Notes under the pieces: model-generated
Databases searched by the model: none
What the model saw: the letters and a program-made list of their open reading frames with translations, nothing else
What the model was told of the DNA's origin: nothing
Shown here: positions 10,801 to 21,247 of the stretch, in pieces
How the letters are laid out: every line of letters starts with the position of its first letter
Position numbering within the stretch: the first letter of the stretch is position 1
NCBI GenBank assembly: GCA_039105265.1
Contig: JAPFFF010000031.1
Location: 310,001-374,000 of the forward strand
Length of the DNA: 64,000 nucleotides
Source of the DNA: Tritrichomonas musculus
Lineage: Eukaryota > Parabasalia > Tritrichomonadida > Tritrichomonadidae
Direction of reading: 5' to 3'
Position numbers and translations under genes: made by a program

Positions 10801-13800
10801 ATTTAAGACCAACATTCGTGATTAAAACATGCAAGCCAAAAGAAACACAACTTCTTAATCGTTGCAAAAAGTCGGGTTGATCGAATCTGAGAACATTTAA
10901 TTGTTCGCCTTCAATTGAACGGAGCCATTTTGTACCAGAAAGTTGTGGATCAATCAACAACGGGAAGCATTGTTCATTTTGAGTGATGATTAAAGCATTC
11001 TCAATTGAATGTGTATCGTTCGGAAGACCTTTAACAATCCAATCACGAATCATTCCATCATTTCCAAGCGCTTTGTCAATTGTAAATGTCGAAGAATACT
11101 TGATTCCTTCTTTATCCAAAAAGAGCTTCCACATGTTCAACATGTCAATTCTAAAAGAAGGTGAAAAGGCTCCCATATAAGTCAAAACACCAGCAATTAA
11201 CAAAGAATCCCCTAAAATGAATTGAGAAGAATTTCTTAAATTTTCAGCAGTTTCAGTCCATCTTGTTGTTTCACCACTTAAACCACTCAATATTTTTTGT
11301 GCACGATTTAATCGTGCTTGCGTTGTTGATACTTTATCTGTTAGTTCTTGTTCTTGTTGTTTCATGCTGTTAACTTTTTCTTGAAGGGTTTGAAGTGTAG
11401 CTTCAACTTCAGCAAGATGTTTTCGTGCTTCAGCAAGAATTGCTTCTGTAGCTTCAAGTTTTCTCGCTGCTTCTTCAGCAGCCAATTTTTTCGGAAGAAT
11501 TTCTTGAAAAACATGCCAATAATCAAATGACGCACAAACCCAATTATACAAGTTTCCTGCTGCTTGAGAAGATGCTTGTGCAGCTTTACTTTTTTCTTGT
11601 CTTTGTTCTTCAGACTTTGGAACGTATTTTTTCAATTTATTTATTGCTTCTTGTTTCAATGATTGTGGCTCAAATTGTTGCACTTTTTTAACAAATTGAA
11701 CATCATTTAACAAACTGACAGCTTCAGGCCAATAATCTTCAATTTTTTCACCTGCCTTTTCACCATCAACTTTCTTCGGTTGTCTGCCAAACATGATGCA
11801 AACAGCATCAAATGTGTCCTTCATCCCACTGCTTGGTTTGTGCAGTTTTTTGATCTCAACAAGCGCATTCTTATCAAGCTTGTTCACTGCATTCTGCGCT
11901 TGTTCAAGAATTGGCTGAGCAAGAGCAAGTTGTTCTTGTGCAATTTGGTTTGTTTTTGAAGCTTCTTCGGCTTCTGCTTCTGCAATTTCACTCTTTCCTT
12001 GAACTTCTTTCTTTGTCGCTTCAACTTCGGCACTTTTTACATTGAGTTCACCGAGAAAGGCTTCAACTTCACTCCTCGTTTTTTGAAGAATTGGAATGTC
12101 TGTGTTGAGTTGTTTACTCATTTCGTCGATTTGCTTTCGAGTTGTCAAAATTTGATCAACTCCGTTTGAATACTTATTAATCAATTCTTCGTTTTCAACT
12201 TGTTTTTTCTTCAGTTTTGAATTGAATGTTGTCAGCAGTTCAAAGTAACGAGAGGGCGTGATTGCAGTGAATCTTTTTGTGTCTTTCATGAACTTATCGG
12301 CGAACTTTTCAACGGATTTGTGGATGTTCACGCAGACCGATACAATCGACTTTAAATTGTCCGCCTTTTTAAGTGTGGCTGAGCCTACTGATTCCAGTGC
12401 ATCTTGTGACCATGGCATGTACCAATCAATTGTTGTTTCGCTTCTTAAAGCAGGATAAGAAAGCATTGAATCCTTAAAGACTGTTCCAAATGGCGAGAAG
12501 ACCAAAATGATGTGCAAGTTCTTTTTGACGCGATTCATGAACACTTGGAATAAGTCAGAGCCTTCGTTTTGATTCAATTCCATGTTTTGAGACATGTCGA
12601 GTCTAATCTGATCGATTTCGTCTCTTTGGTACATGTGAGGAATGTTGCAATTGATCAGCAAATTAGAAAGATCTTCAAGTTGTTGAGGCATGGTGATTTG
12701 GACGTCTGTTATGATGAATCCTGTAGGTGTATCTAATTCGCCACATTGTTTAAAGAGATTCTTTAAGTCATCGCGCCATTCATTGAAGCCATAAGATCTC
12801 GTTATTGCTATTTCAAAAGTATCAAAAGAAGCCATGTGTAAAGCAAGACGTGCAAGACTTTTTCTGCCACTTGATTTGACACCAACAAGAAGCGCATGGC
12901 CTCGGTCCATTGCGAATATTCTCGACAATGAAGACAAATGATCAATTGCTTCTGAAAACAAGACAATGTCAATTGTCTTTGATGCATCTTTATTGCTTTC
13001 TTCAAGTGTCGTGTTGCATGTTGCTAAAAGCTGTTCTTTTGTGCATGTGACTTCTTTGTATTTTTGCGACGAATCTGCAAATTCATTGAACATTGGGCTT
13101 CCATCAGGACAAAGTTCTTTGAATGACATTTTGAAGTTTGAATTCATCACTTCATCCATAACATTCAAAAACCATTTTCTATCGTTTTCTTGATTGAAAC
13201 GATCATGAAATTCACGGCACATTTCGTGATACCAAATACGATAGAATTGCGTGTCTGATTGGACCATTTCATGGCCAACAAGAGTCATTCCTTTAATCAC
13301 TCTCACAATGTTTCTTAGTGAGAAAACATAATGAAGCTTGGAAGGAATTGGAAGAAGCGTTTCTACGCATCTTTGAAAGACGCCAATTGTTGCCGTGGCT
13401 GTTTGGTTAATCAGGTCTTTGATGGATGGATTATATTGTTGAAGTTGCATCGACATGAGGCCGTTAACAATGCTTAAAAGCGTCGTCTCTTCATACTTCG
13501 GCGAATGAATCAAGAAGAAATGATGAAGAAGACGTTGTGGAACATCAAATAGGCCGCCACCAGGAAGTCCCATTGTAGCGAACAAAGAAGTATTGACAAT
13601 CTTCATGAATTCGACATTTGATGTGTTAAACCAGCCTCCGTAATCAAAGAATTGACGAATCAGTTCTAGTGGAGGCTGAGCGCCATAAATTTCAGGTTTA
13701 ACAGATCCGATGTTGTCCAACAAAAAGACAAGATGTTGAGAAGGGAGGGGACCGAAACAGCCCTGATGTTTGTGCATTTGTGCCATCATAAATTTGCCGA

Positions 13801-16800
13801 GATTTGAAGGTGTCGAACAATTGGCAAGTGGCAAATTATGGAATGAAAACTTGTTCTTATCAAGAATGACATTAAACAAAGTTTTCGCTGACAAAGTTTT
13901 ACATGATTCACTTCCATTCACAAGCAAATGTGAATGATTTGTGATCAAAAGACGTGATAAGAAAAGAAGAGAAGCCGATTCTTTAGTTGGATAAAGTTGT
14001 TGCTCAATTGGAAAATGATTTGTGAAGTTCATGTTGTTTGTTCCATCACAGAAAAGACACCATGAATTCCTTCCAAAGTCAGCAAAATAGTCAAAGACTG
14101 TTTCTTTAGGAGGAAAGACGCAATGTGATTGATTCTGTTCCATTACTTCTTTTATAAATTTGTCGAAAATTCCTCGACTTTCAGTCACCAAAATTCCTCC
14201 AAATGACCAAACAAGAGAGAATATGAAAGCTCTTTCAAAAACTTGCTGTTCTTGTTCATCATTTAAATAAGGAATGGAATCAGCCTCGCAATTAGCAAAC
14301 ATTGAAAAATATGGACTTTGATCAAGTGGATCAACGGTTATAACTTCATCTCCGCCATCGACTGTTTTTTCTTCTGCTTTTCTCAAAAGTGGAATAAAGC
14401 AATCAAGAAGCTTCAAAAAGTTCATCACAATAAAGTTCGAATTAACGTTCATCGACGGTTTTCCATCAACTTCGATGAACTGCACCATTTTTGGCAAATA
14501 TTGATTCATTAATTCACGAACAAAGTTCGTTAAACTTTCATTCTTGGGACGATGTTTGTCGGCCCATGAATCAGCAAGCGCTGTCCACGGAATCGTTGAA
14601 GGATCGAAATAGATCATTCCACAACGAGAGACAGTTGCAGGCGAAGCTTCGTTTAAATTATCAACCTCAAAGACCATCTTCACGTGAGGGCCGAGTTGAA
14701 TCCTTTCGTTGTTAGGAAGACAGAGGACTTTGTTATCGTCCAGCAAAGAGTTCATTGATTCAATCCACAACGAATCAACAGGACCATCGACGATGATCCA
14801 TTTCAGTTCATTTTGCTCAGAGAACGAACATTGTCGAATGGATTGGGATAGAACTCCATCGGCCCATTCGCTTGTCACTGGATTAAACGATCCATACAGC
14901 TCAGCGATTGATATTGCTTTAGGATTCAAATGCTCAACGTGGACTGGTTTAATTCCATCATTTGAATCGATTTCTTTGGCCAAATTTGTCATTCCAATTT
15001 GCAAAGCTTTCCAACTTGTCGACTTGCCGCCCATTGCGCCACCAACGAGCATTATTCCATGCCTTACTAACGTTGTCTCGTAATATTCAATTGTCTTTTG
15101 AATAAGGACTTCAATTGGCTGTTCTTTAAGGTCTTTAAAGGCATCGACAATTTTTGAAAGAAGCTTTTCTGGCTGATTTTTTTCATTGACAACTTCTGGG
15201 AAAACGTCGTGAATAATGTTCTTAAAAAGTGGAATGTCAACCGATACAAGACGTGGTTGTGTGCAATCACGGATTGAATTAACAAGTAAAGTTGCTTCAT
15301 CAGCTTCAAGATCATTTCTTTTCAATTTTGCAGCAGTTGATAAAATTGCTTTTGTCGCCCTCATTCCCCAGTCATAGTGATGCGCATTTGACAGCTGTTT
15401 TCGGCACAAATCAAACAAAGCAACAAGCTTAACAGACAAATTGGAAGCTGTTTTAAAACCGCCTGAAAAAAGAAGAATTTCACAAATAAATTGAAAATCA
15501 GGCACCATCATTGCACATGGTCTAAACAAAGCTTTCAAATTGTCAGGTAATTCTGTTCTCCCAGCGTAGCCGGGATTCATAGTGATACAAATTGCAGCAT
15601 TCACATTTAATTTCAAATTTCTAGCATCAAGTTGGAATGTTTCAGCATTTGCAGCGATTGCTGTTTGTATGCTTCTCACTTGTTGTGCAATCACTGATAA
15701 AACTTCAATGTTAATTCGATTGAATTCATCGAAACAGCTCCAAGAACCAGAACTAGAAAGGCCTGCGAAAAACTGAGACATTTGCTCAGGTGTGACTTCT
15801 TCACTACAATTGTAAACAACACAAGGTCTTCCCAGTGCTTTTGCACAATCACGAACAGTTTCAGTCTTGCCTGTTCCAGCTGGTCCACTTGGAGCACCAC
15901 TCAAATTTTGTTTGAAAGCAGATAACAAAGTTTGATAGCAACGATCGGTTAAAGGTGTAATAACTAATCGTGCCGAATTGCCAGCATATTCATAAGAGTA
16001 CTCATAAGTGTTGTTTATGCTTCTCACAATAACTGTATCGTCTTCCCAGTAATAACGAAGTTGTTGCGTCCATTTGAACGCATTGACATCACTGACAACA
16101 TCTTGAATCAAACTCGTTATGATGTCTCTATTATGAACTTCAAAGATCAACAAACAAGAGACAACTTGGCGAAGTTGCTTCGAAATTGGTGCACGTGCTA
16201 ATGTTGTCAAGCCATCAAGTTGTTCAATAAATTTGTTTTGAAGAAGTTTTAAACCTCGAAGTTTTTGGCCTTTCAAAACAGTTGTTACTTGTTGTGTCCA
16301 TTGAATTTGATTGGCTGTCAAAATTACTTGTGCTGGAAACTCGCCAATCCATTGTTCTCTCTTTTTCTTTGATGCTGCTGCTAGGGCGTCTCTTGTGTAT
16401 TCTTTCAGTGAGTTTTTCATCTCTTCTTCAAATGCATTCAGCCAATCTTCAATTTCGGGTGTGTTTCCGTTAACTGAGTTCATTAATTGGACTGACTCGC
16501 CTTCAGCGTCATTCATTGCGACAATTTCAAACTGTTCTGTAACAGTGATTGAATTGACGTATTCAAAAAGTTTCTGCATTGAATCTTGTATTTTACTGAA
16601 GTCTTTTGTATGTGATAAAATCGAAATGAGTTCATCATTCGATAAGAAGAAGAAGCGTGGAAATCCAAGCCTCTTTGCTTCCAAATATGCATTCAATCCA
16701 TGCGTGATTGAATCGAGTAATTCATTGCATTGATTCAATTCAGACAATAATTGGTCGCGATGCATGACATCATTATAACTAGACGAGTTATGCGTTAACG

Positions 16801-19800
16801 TCATTATCGATGACCAAAGCTTGTCAACAGTGTTCCAATCTCTTGCTTCTTTATGCAGTTTTTGTTGGATCGAAGTTCCACTAAAAATTGGCTGCAAATA
16901 AAGCCAACTTCTTTGACAATTGACCCAGCTGTCGAGGATGTCATGGCCAAGTCTTAAGTAAGCCAGACGGTCCATTGCACGCTTCTTGATTGGCCCAATG
17001 AAAGGCGATGTAAGCAGTGTTTGTGTGGTGACCAGTTGGTCATCAATTGTTGAGATGATGTCGTCGATTTCATGCAGAATGTAATGAGGCGTATCTCGGA
17101 ATTGAATTGTTACAAATCTTAACGTCTGTAGATCTGAATCCATCTGATCAAGCGACGATTCAAGCGAGTATTCTTGAACTGCTGCGGATGTAATTTCAAC
17201 GATTTGTTCGTTCCACTTTTCGAGGTTCAAATCGAGGAAATTTTGCATTGTTAATTCCATCGACGGTTGGACTTGAAAACCGACAACATTTGAGATCATT
17301 TCCCAATGTTTGGTCTTGATTCCGGGGTGTCTTAACTTAGTCAACAATGGCATCCTTTGTTTGAACTGGTCAATTTGTGAGTTAAGTGGTACCAGAACTT
17401 TTTGAATGAGCTCTCTATGTTCGGCCAAATCTTTCTTCAATTTGTTGATTTTCTTGCACGAAAGATTGATGAATTGGTTCATCGAATCAGCCTTGATTTG
17501 TGGAAATGGAGTGTCCGACCACTGTGTAGATGTCGTTGTCCAGTCATTCGCAAGGTTCCACAAGACATGTAACGGTGCAAAGTCTTCAAAAGCTTTCTGC
17601 AAAGTCTTGCATTGTGCTTGTTCAAAATCAAACAATTTTTCATGTTGATTAAACGTGTCTTGTTCTGATTTTAGCTTCTGCAACTTCCCGTAAAGTTCGT
17701 TAACTTGGTCATAGGCCTCGATTGTCATGTCAAGATCAGTGTATTTAAAGTAGAAGGTGGAAACTTCTTCTGAAATCAGTTGGGCATCGTTTTCAAGCTT
17801 CCTTTGATTCGATCGTAATTCGCGAATCATTCGAATTCGTTCAACGGAAAGTGTCCTTTCTGTTTCGTCCATTAAGGCTGATATTCGTTGTGGCATTTGA
17901 AGAGTGGTGTAACGTAGTTCGCATTCTTCATTCGTGATTTCAAAATGATTCGTTTCCAGAAATTGAAAACGTTCGTTCGAAACTGACATTTTTTTCTGTC
18001 GTGTTTGAACACTTTCGTTAACTTTCTCTAAATATTTCTTCATTTTGGCAAGTTCTTCTGGCGTCTGAGGAACTTTTAAAAGCTCTGTTTGAATTGATTC
18101 AAATTCTTCTTTTAATTCAATAATTGATTGCATGGCAAAATTCTTGATTTGCTGTAGGAAACTGTGAATAAGCGACTGGATATGCTGTGAATTTTTTTCT
18201 TTGAATTCTTGGCATGATAAATGAAAGAATGTTAACATGTAATCCATCTTTATCTCGTTTTGAACTATATTTAATACTTTGTAGAATTCTGATAAAGCTG
18301 TGTTATATTCTTCTAGAGTTTTAAGACCATTTGGATCAAAATCATGAGCATATTCAACCGGATCAAGTCCAAGGACTGACTCTAAATACTTATATTTTGA
18401 TAAGAAATCTTCTAAAACTTGGAATAATTTAGTTAAATAACCATCAAGTTCGCTTTTTTTCTCTTTTATTTGTTCAATACAAACTTCAAATGAAATTGAC
18501 GGTGTTTCAAAATCAGCAAGTGGGGATTTAATGGCAGGTAATTCATTGATTGTGTTTTCAAGTTGCAAAAGTAATGAAGTTAATTCAGATTTGAATTTCT
18601 CTATTGTTGGATTAAATGATATTTCTTTATTTTCGTTTAATTCTAGAATAATTGAAAATTGCGGATCTATTTCTAAATATTCATCTGTTAAATATTTTGA
18701 ATATAATGAAAGATAATGATCTATTGTGCTTTGAATGATTTTCATTAAAACTGTATGAAGCATTCTAGTAGTTAATATAATCATATTTTGATATTTAAAT
18801 TTTTCTTTAGGTTTTATGTTTTGTGCTGATTCGGAAACAGTTGATGTGATAACACCTTCTAAAGTATCTTCAATTGATTTTTTAAATTTTTTAGTTGTTT
18901 CATCAAGATGGGTATATTGTCGAGAAATAAAATCATCAAGAGTAATAGTTTCATTATATCCATTTGTCAAAAAGGTTAACGAAGTCGAATCTTGGAAAAT
19001 TCCCCATATCGTATACAATCCTGCTTGAATTGGTGGAGTACCCATTAAAGAATTTTCTGCAAAGTACTCGAAAAGTTCGTCAAAATTAACTTCATTATGA
19101 GGAACTAATCCACACTCTGGGACTGGCGGGGGATCTTTAAATAATTGCAAAAATTCTTCTCGATTTGGAATTAATGGATTATGTTCTATATCCCATTTAT
19201 ATTCGAGTTTGTTATTTGTTTTTAGAAATTCAGCTCGAACTTCATCATCAAGTTTGTTTAAAATTTGAAGATAAGGATCTTTAACTTCGATTATCATTTT
19301 AGAATGAATAGCATCTATATTTTCTGGTGACAATTGTGGTAAATCAATTGTAGGCATCTGCTCAATTCTGGCTTCAAATCTCAACTCATTCTCACGTCTT
19401 GCACATAGTTTTTTTGCAGCTTGAATTCGTTTTTCAAATTTGTCATAATCTTCTTGTTCAAATCGTAAATTAAATCGTGCAACTTTTTTTCGTTTGTGTG
19501 TATCATTATCCCATTCGATTGTAAATATACGATTTTCTTCATCATAGTCAATAACATAACATGGTGCCCAATAATTTTCTCCATCAATATCTTGATATTT
19601 TGAATATGCATATGGATTTTTCATTAATTCTGATATAGGGTATTCTTCATATGTTGAATCATCAAACATTTCAAGAGGCAAAAATTGTGGTTCCTGATTT
19701 AATTCCTCATCTTTAGGACGAAGAGGTGGAATTGGTTTTTGTAAAGATCGAAATTTCGATTTTAAAATATCATTAACATTTGTGGAAACAGATCCTTGTG

Positions 19801-20137
19801 AATGATTTGCATGTCCTTCAGCTGAAATCGAATCTGACTGATTTACTCGTGGTGGTTGTATGATAGGAGCGGGGTGATTTGTTTTTATTACATTTGACTT
19901 ATCAATGCGATTTCCATATGTTGCTGCAAAACGTAGAGTTGATTTTTTATTTTGTTTCTTTTCGTTTGTACTATTTGTTTCTTTTTCTGTAAGCATCCAT
20001 TCCCCAATTTTTGGAATTTTAACTGTTTCTTCTGGTAATACTTTGCCTAGTTTACGTAAAATTGCTTTTTTTTGTTGCATCGCTTGCTCTGATAAAATAA
20101 GACGGTCCTTTCCTCGTGTAAAGCGATTTTCACTCAT
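7886..20137 (-). CDS. Axonemal inner-arm type dynein heavy chain
   Basis: A single uninterrupted frame of 4083 residues. It is a microtubule minus-end motor that hydrolyses ATP in AAA1. The tail/linker occupies about residues 1-1390. The six-AAA ring carries four P-loops: AAA1 GPAGTGKTETV (about 1415) followed by CFDEFNR; AAA2 GGAMGGKS (about 1702); AAA3 VNGSESCKT (about 2075); AAA4 GVKSSGRKSLARLA (about 2422). The coiled-coil stalk flanks the microtubule-binding domain (about 2645-2950), and AAA5, AAA6 and the C-terminal domain finish the protein. The length of about 4.1 kaa fits single-headed inner-arm heavy chains (DNAH1/3/6/7/12 group, about 4.0-4.3 kaa) rather than cytoplasmic dynein (about 4.6 kaa). 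The AAA2 GGKS form also suits axonemal chains. The AAA3 P-loop has Cys in place of the usual Gly before Lys. It would act in the flagellar axoneme; the exact subclass needs a tree. Confidence 0.95.
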   Translation of the reverse strand: MSENRFTRGKDRLILSEQAMQQKKAILRKLGKVLPEETVKIPKIGEWMLTEKETNSTNEKKQNKKSTLRFAATYGNRIDKSNVIKTNHPAPIIQPPRVNQSDSISAEGHANHSQGSVSTNVNDILKSKFRSLQKPIPPLRPKDEELNQEPQFLPLEMFDDSTYEEYPISELMKNPYAYSKYQDIDGENYWAPCYVIDYDEENRIFTIEWDNDTHKRKKVARFNLRFEQEDYDKFEKRIQAAKKLCARRENELRFEARIEQMPTIDLPQLSPENIDAIHSKMIIEVKDPYLQILNKLDDEVRAEFLKTNNKLEYKWDIEHNPLIPNREEFLQLFKDPPPVPECGLVPHNEVNFDELFEYFAENSLMGTPPIQAGLYTIWGIFQDSTSLTFLTNGYNETITLDDFISRQYTHLDETTKKFKKSIEDTLEGVITSTVSESAQNIKPKEKFKYQNMIILTTRMLHTVLMKIIQSTIDHYLSLYSKYLTDEYLEIDPQFSIILELNENKEISFNPTIEKFKSELTSLLLQLENTINELPAIKSPLADFETPSISFEVCIEQIKEKKSELDGYLTKLFQVLEDFLSKYKYLESVLGLDPVEYAHDFDPNGLKTLEEYNTALSEFYKVLNIVQNEIKMDYMLTFFHLSCQEFKEKNSQHIQSLIHSFLQQIKNFAMQSIIELKEEFESIQTELLKVPQTPEELAKMKKYLEKVNESVQTRQKKMSVSNERFQFLETNHFEITNEECELRYTTLQMPQRISALMDETERTLSVERIRMIRELRSNQRKLENDAQLISEEVSTFYFKYTDLDMTIEAYDQVNELYGKLQKLKSEQDTFNQHEKLFDFEQAQCKTLQKAFEDFAPLHVLWNLANDWTTTSTQWSDTPFPQIKADSMNQFINLSCKKINKLKKDLAEHRELIQKVLVPLNSQIDQFKQRMPLLTKLRHPGIKTKHWEMISNVVGFQVQPSMELTMQNFLDLNLEKWNEQIVEITSAAVQEYSLESSLDQMDSDLQTLRFVTIQFRDTPHYILHEIDDIISTIDDQLVTTQTLLTSPFIGPIKKRAMDRLAYLRLGHDILDSWVNCQRSWLYLQPIFSGTSIQQKLHKEARDWNTVDKLWSSIMTLTHNSSSYNDVMHRDQLLSELNQCNELLDSITHGLNAYLEAKRLGFPRFFFLSNDELISILSHTKDFSKIQDSMQKLFEYVNSITVTEQFEIVAMNDAEGESVQLMNSVNGNTPEIEDWLNAFEEEMKNSLKEYTRDALAAASKKKREQWIGEFPAQVILTANQIQWTQQVTTVLKGQKLRGLKLLQNKFIEQLDGLTTLARAPISKQLRQVVSCLLIFEVHNRDIITSLIQDVVSDVNAFKWTQQLRYYWEDDTVIVRSINNTYEYSYEYAGNSARLVITPLTDRCYQTLLSAFKQNLSGAPSGPAGTGKTETVRDCAKALGRPCVVYNCSEEVTPEQMSQFFAGLSSSGSWSCFDEFNRINIEVLSVIAQQVRSIQTAIAANAETFQLDARNLKLNVNAAICITMNPGYAGRTELPDNLKALFRPCAMMVPDFQFICEILLFSGGFKTASNLSVKLVALFDLCRKQLSNAHHYDWGMRATKAILSTAAKLKRNDLEADEATLLVNSIRDCTQPRLVSVDIPLFKNIIHDVFPEVVNEKNQPEKLLSKIVDAFKDLKEQPIEVLIQKTIEYYETTLVRHGIMLVGGAMGGKSTSWKALQIGMTNLAKEIDSNDGIKPVHVEHLNPKAISIAELYGSFNPVTSEWADGVLSQSIRQCSFSEQNELKWIIVDGPVDSLWIESMNSLLDDNKVLCLPNNERIQLGPHVKMVFEVDNLNEASPATVSRCGMIYFDPSTIPWTALADSWADKHRPKNESLTNFVRELMNQYLPKMVQFIEVDGKPSMNVNSNFIVMNFLKLLDCFIPLLRKAEEKTVDGGDEVITVDPLDQSPYFSMFANCEADSIPYLNDEQEQQVFERAFIFSLVWSFGGILVTESRGIFDKFIKEVMEQNQSHCVFPPKETVFDYFADFGRNSWCLFCDGTNNMNFTNHFPIEQQLYPTKESASLLFLSRLLITNHSHLLVNGSESCKTLSAKTLFNVILDKNKFSFHNLPLANCSTPSNLGKFMMAQMHKHQGCFGPLPSQHLVFLLDNIGSVKPEIYGAQPPLELIRQFFDYGGWFNTSNVEFMKIVNTSLFATMGLPGGGLFDVPQRLLHHFFLIHSPKYEETTLLSIVNGLMSMQLQQYNPSIKDLINQTATATIGVFQRCVETLLPIPSKLHYVFSLRNIVRVIKGMTLVGHEMVQSDTQFYRIWYHEMCREFHDRFNQENDRKWFLNVMDEVMNSNFKMSFKELCPDGSPMFNEFADSSQKYKEVTCTKEQLLATCNTTLEESNKDASKTIDIVLFSEAIDHLSSLSRIFAMDRGHALLVGVKSSGRKSLARLALHMASFDTFEIAITRSYGFNEWRDDLKNLFKQCGELDTPTGFIITDVQITMPQQLEDLSNLLINCNIPHMYQRDEIDQIRLDMSQNMELNQNEGSDLFQVFMNRVKKNLHIILVFSPFGTVFKDSMLSYPALRSETTIDWYMPWSQDALESVGSATLKKADNLKSIVSVCVNIHKSVEKFADKFMKDTKRFTAITPSRYFELLTTFNSKLKKKQVENEELINKYSNGVDQILTTRKQIDEMSKQLNTDIPILQKTRSEVEAFLGELNVKSAEVEATKKEVQGKSEIAEAEAEEASKTNQIAQEQLALAQPILEQAQNAVNKLDKNALVEIKKLHKPSSGMKDTFDAVCIMFGRQPKKVDGEKAGEKIEDYWPEAVSLLNDVQFVKKVQQFEPQSLKQEAINKLKKYVPKSEEQRQEKSKAAQASSQAAGNLYNWVCASFDYWHVFQEILPKKLAAEEAARKLEATEAILAEARKHLAEVEATLQTLQEKVNSMKQQEQELTDKVSTTQARLNRAQKILSGLSGETTRWTETAENLRNSSQFILGDSLLIAGVLTYMGAFSPSFRIDMLNMWKLFLDKEGIKYSSTFTIDKALGNDGMIRDWIVKGLPNDTHSIENALIITQNEQCFPLLIDPQLSGTKWLRSIEGEQLNVLRFDQPDFLQRLRSCVSFGLHVLITNVGLKLDPLIDPILSRELMNNDGQKVVSLGGEFVPYSDNFRLYISTKYPNPQYSPEICSQVTLINFTTTQDGLTDLLLNNLIEVEREELDRKRIAIMEANAENTQKLRDIEKEILQIVSNAGSDILDDDVAIDTLTRAQKTSADIAQQMAASQKTEEQISQFKEKFAIVAQRAALLYFCVSDFSVIDPMYQFSLKWFVQLFRNALSRADHPTDLQKMIDSFHSSIATTFYQSVSYSLFSRHKLLFSTLMAIRILFSDHKISGSELAFLLSPSISHKPNPTKILTDEVWSLVDSLPSASKDFEGIVDHIKQKPESWKPFIDSPTPENETPPFPTNLTAFQKLLLVRVFHLQRVREALNIFIEENLGGEFVKPPALNLMNVFKDSDPISPLIFIIMPGIDPQDDIISVATTMELDKYFHSYSLGRGRGQGAEELIADAAERGLWVLLQNCHLSLSWMPRLENIINNLDPAKIHSRFRLCLVTMSSPDFPIGILYQGTKLIYEIPKGMRQNVMQIYNSFNADEYDASEVSLTEKQLTFHLAFFHAVVLERLQFGSIGWNIPYEFNPSDFYISRKHLRLFLNESDSDSEVPFEALSYVIGELNYGGRVTDRWDRRLLLSLLHRFFSEEINSSNFTFGERYNAPNFNDKLEKLLNSVANWPYVTTGDDVGLSQNASTITARNEALSIFNSLIEVQPTLVAASDTISEEQFALNLVESLIGQIPKQFNLHNFTKKFNLEDTLSTVLHHEILLYNKLIQVISDSLTLMQKGLKGLIIIDENLELLNRRLLANKVPEMWLTHSFPSILPLREYMDDLNMRVNFLEKWVSDKKPIIFNLGAFYHPEEFLTAILQVFARKHNVPFDSLSWETAPVAGKPQREPIEGIYIQGLPIEGAKWDFDQNELTECGQKDLINYLPLMHLSPTKEKKSYDNDSIYECPVFRTQNRGTGALDLPNYIISLFLPAGRQSSDHWVQRSVAAFITTK

Positions 20138-21247
20138 TAAATCTTTTCCAGAATTTTGGGTATATATACTTTAAATAACGTTTTTTTTAAATGATTTTTT
20201 TTAAAATATCTTGTTTTAATATCAATATTTTTGATCTATGACATAATAAATAATTTTATTATTTAATTTAAAACAAAGTTGCATGATATGGTTAAGAAAA
20301 AAAGTATTTTGCGATTATATTCGTTATAACATCATTTTTATAAACTGTAAGTATTACACAGTTTTATTAGATTCTACAAATTTAATTTCATTTATATATG
20401 TACAAGTAAGCTTATTGTCATTCATGCATCATATTTTGTGGAAAAAATTGCATTTTTTGTTAAAAACAATAAAATAATCAAAGCTATTTTTGTTGACACT
20501 AAATAATTAATTACATAAATCAGATTATATTGTTGATTATAATGTAAAAAATATGAATATTGTTACTAAAAACAATGAAATATTAACTATGCATTGGAGA
20601 AATTGGTTTATGTTGAGCCATGAATGAAACACTGATTTTTATATTTAATAATTATTAAATTAATATTTATTAAATTATAATATACTATATAATAATTATA
20701 TTTTGATTTTTAATATGACAATATTATAATTATCAGAAGATAAATATATTTTTTAAGTGAATTTGTATTTCAATTAATATATTGAAAAGTAAATCAATTT
20801 TATTCTAAAGAAACATTCAAAAAAAATTCAATTAATTTTTAATTAAAAAAATTTATTTATTGCTGTACGCTTTCAATATTAGTTAATAAAAGAAAGCAAA
20901 GAAAATAATTACAAAATATTACTCCAGATTATAAAGTATAATGTTTTTTTTTTTTTTATATAAGTCGCACTCCCGAAATGTACTTTGAAATCCAAGTAAA
21001 AATTTTATATTTTGAATTGTTTACGTAATATTTTCAATAGTTTATAATTAAAAAAATTTTTAACCTAATTTCAATCATTGAAGTTCAATTTTTTGTTGAT
21101 CAATTAGTATTAATGGCAATATTAGTTTCATTAAAAGAGAAATGTCATTTATGATCTATGCTTATTAAAAAAATTAGCAATAAAAGAGTTATTAATTGGT
21201 AAATTTATTAAGAAAATGAATGGATACTTATATATATATAATTAATT
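20138..21247. other. Intergenic, upstream of dynein gene
   Basis: About 1.1 kb of A/T-rich sequence with a poly-T run near 20944-20957. It lies between the dynein start and the RPB4 stop, so it must contain the dynein promoter. I see no motif I would defend and no gene. Confidence 0.5.

Noticed and set aside
9101-20174. Many plus-strand frames opposite the dynein gene, including one of 140 codons at 16311-16733
   Set aside because: Shadow frames of a long, low-stop coding region; no independent motifs.
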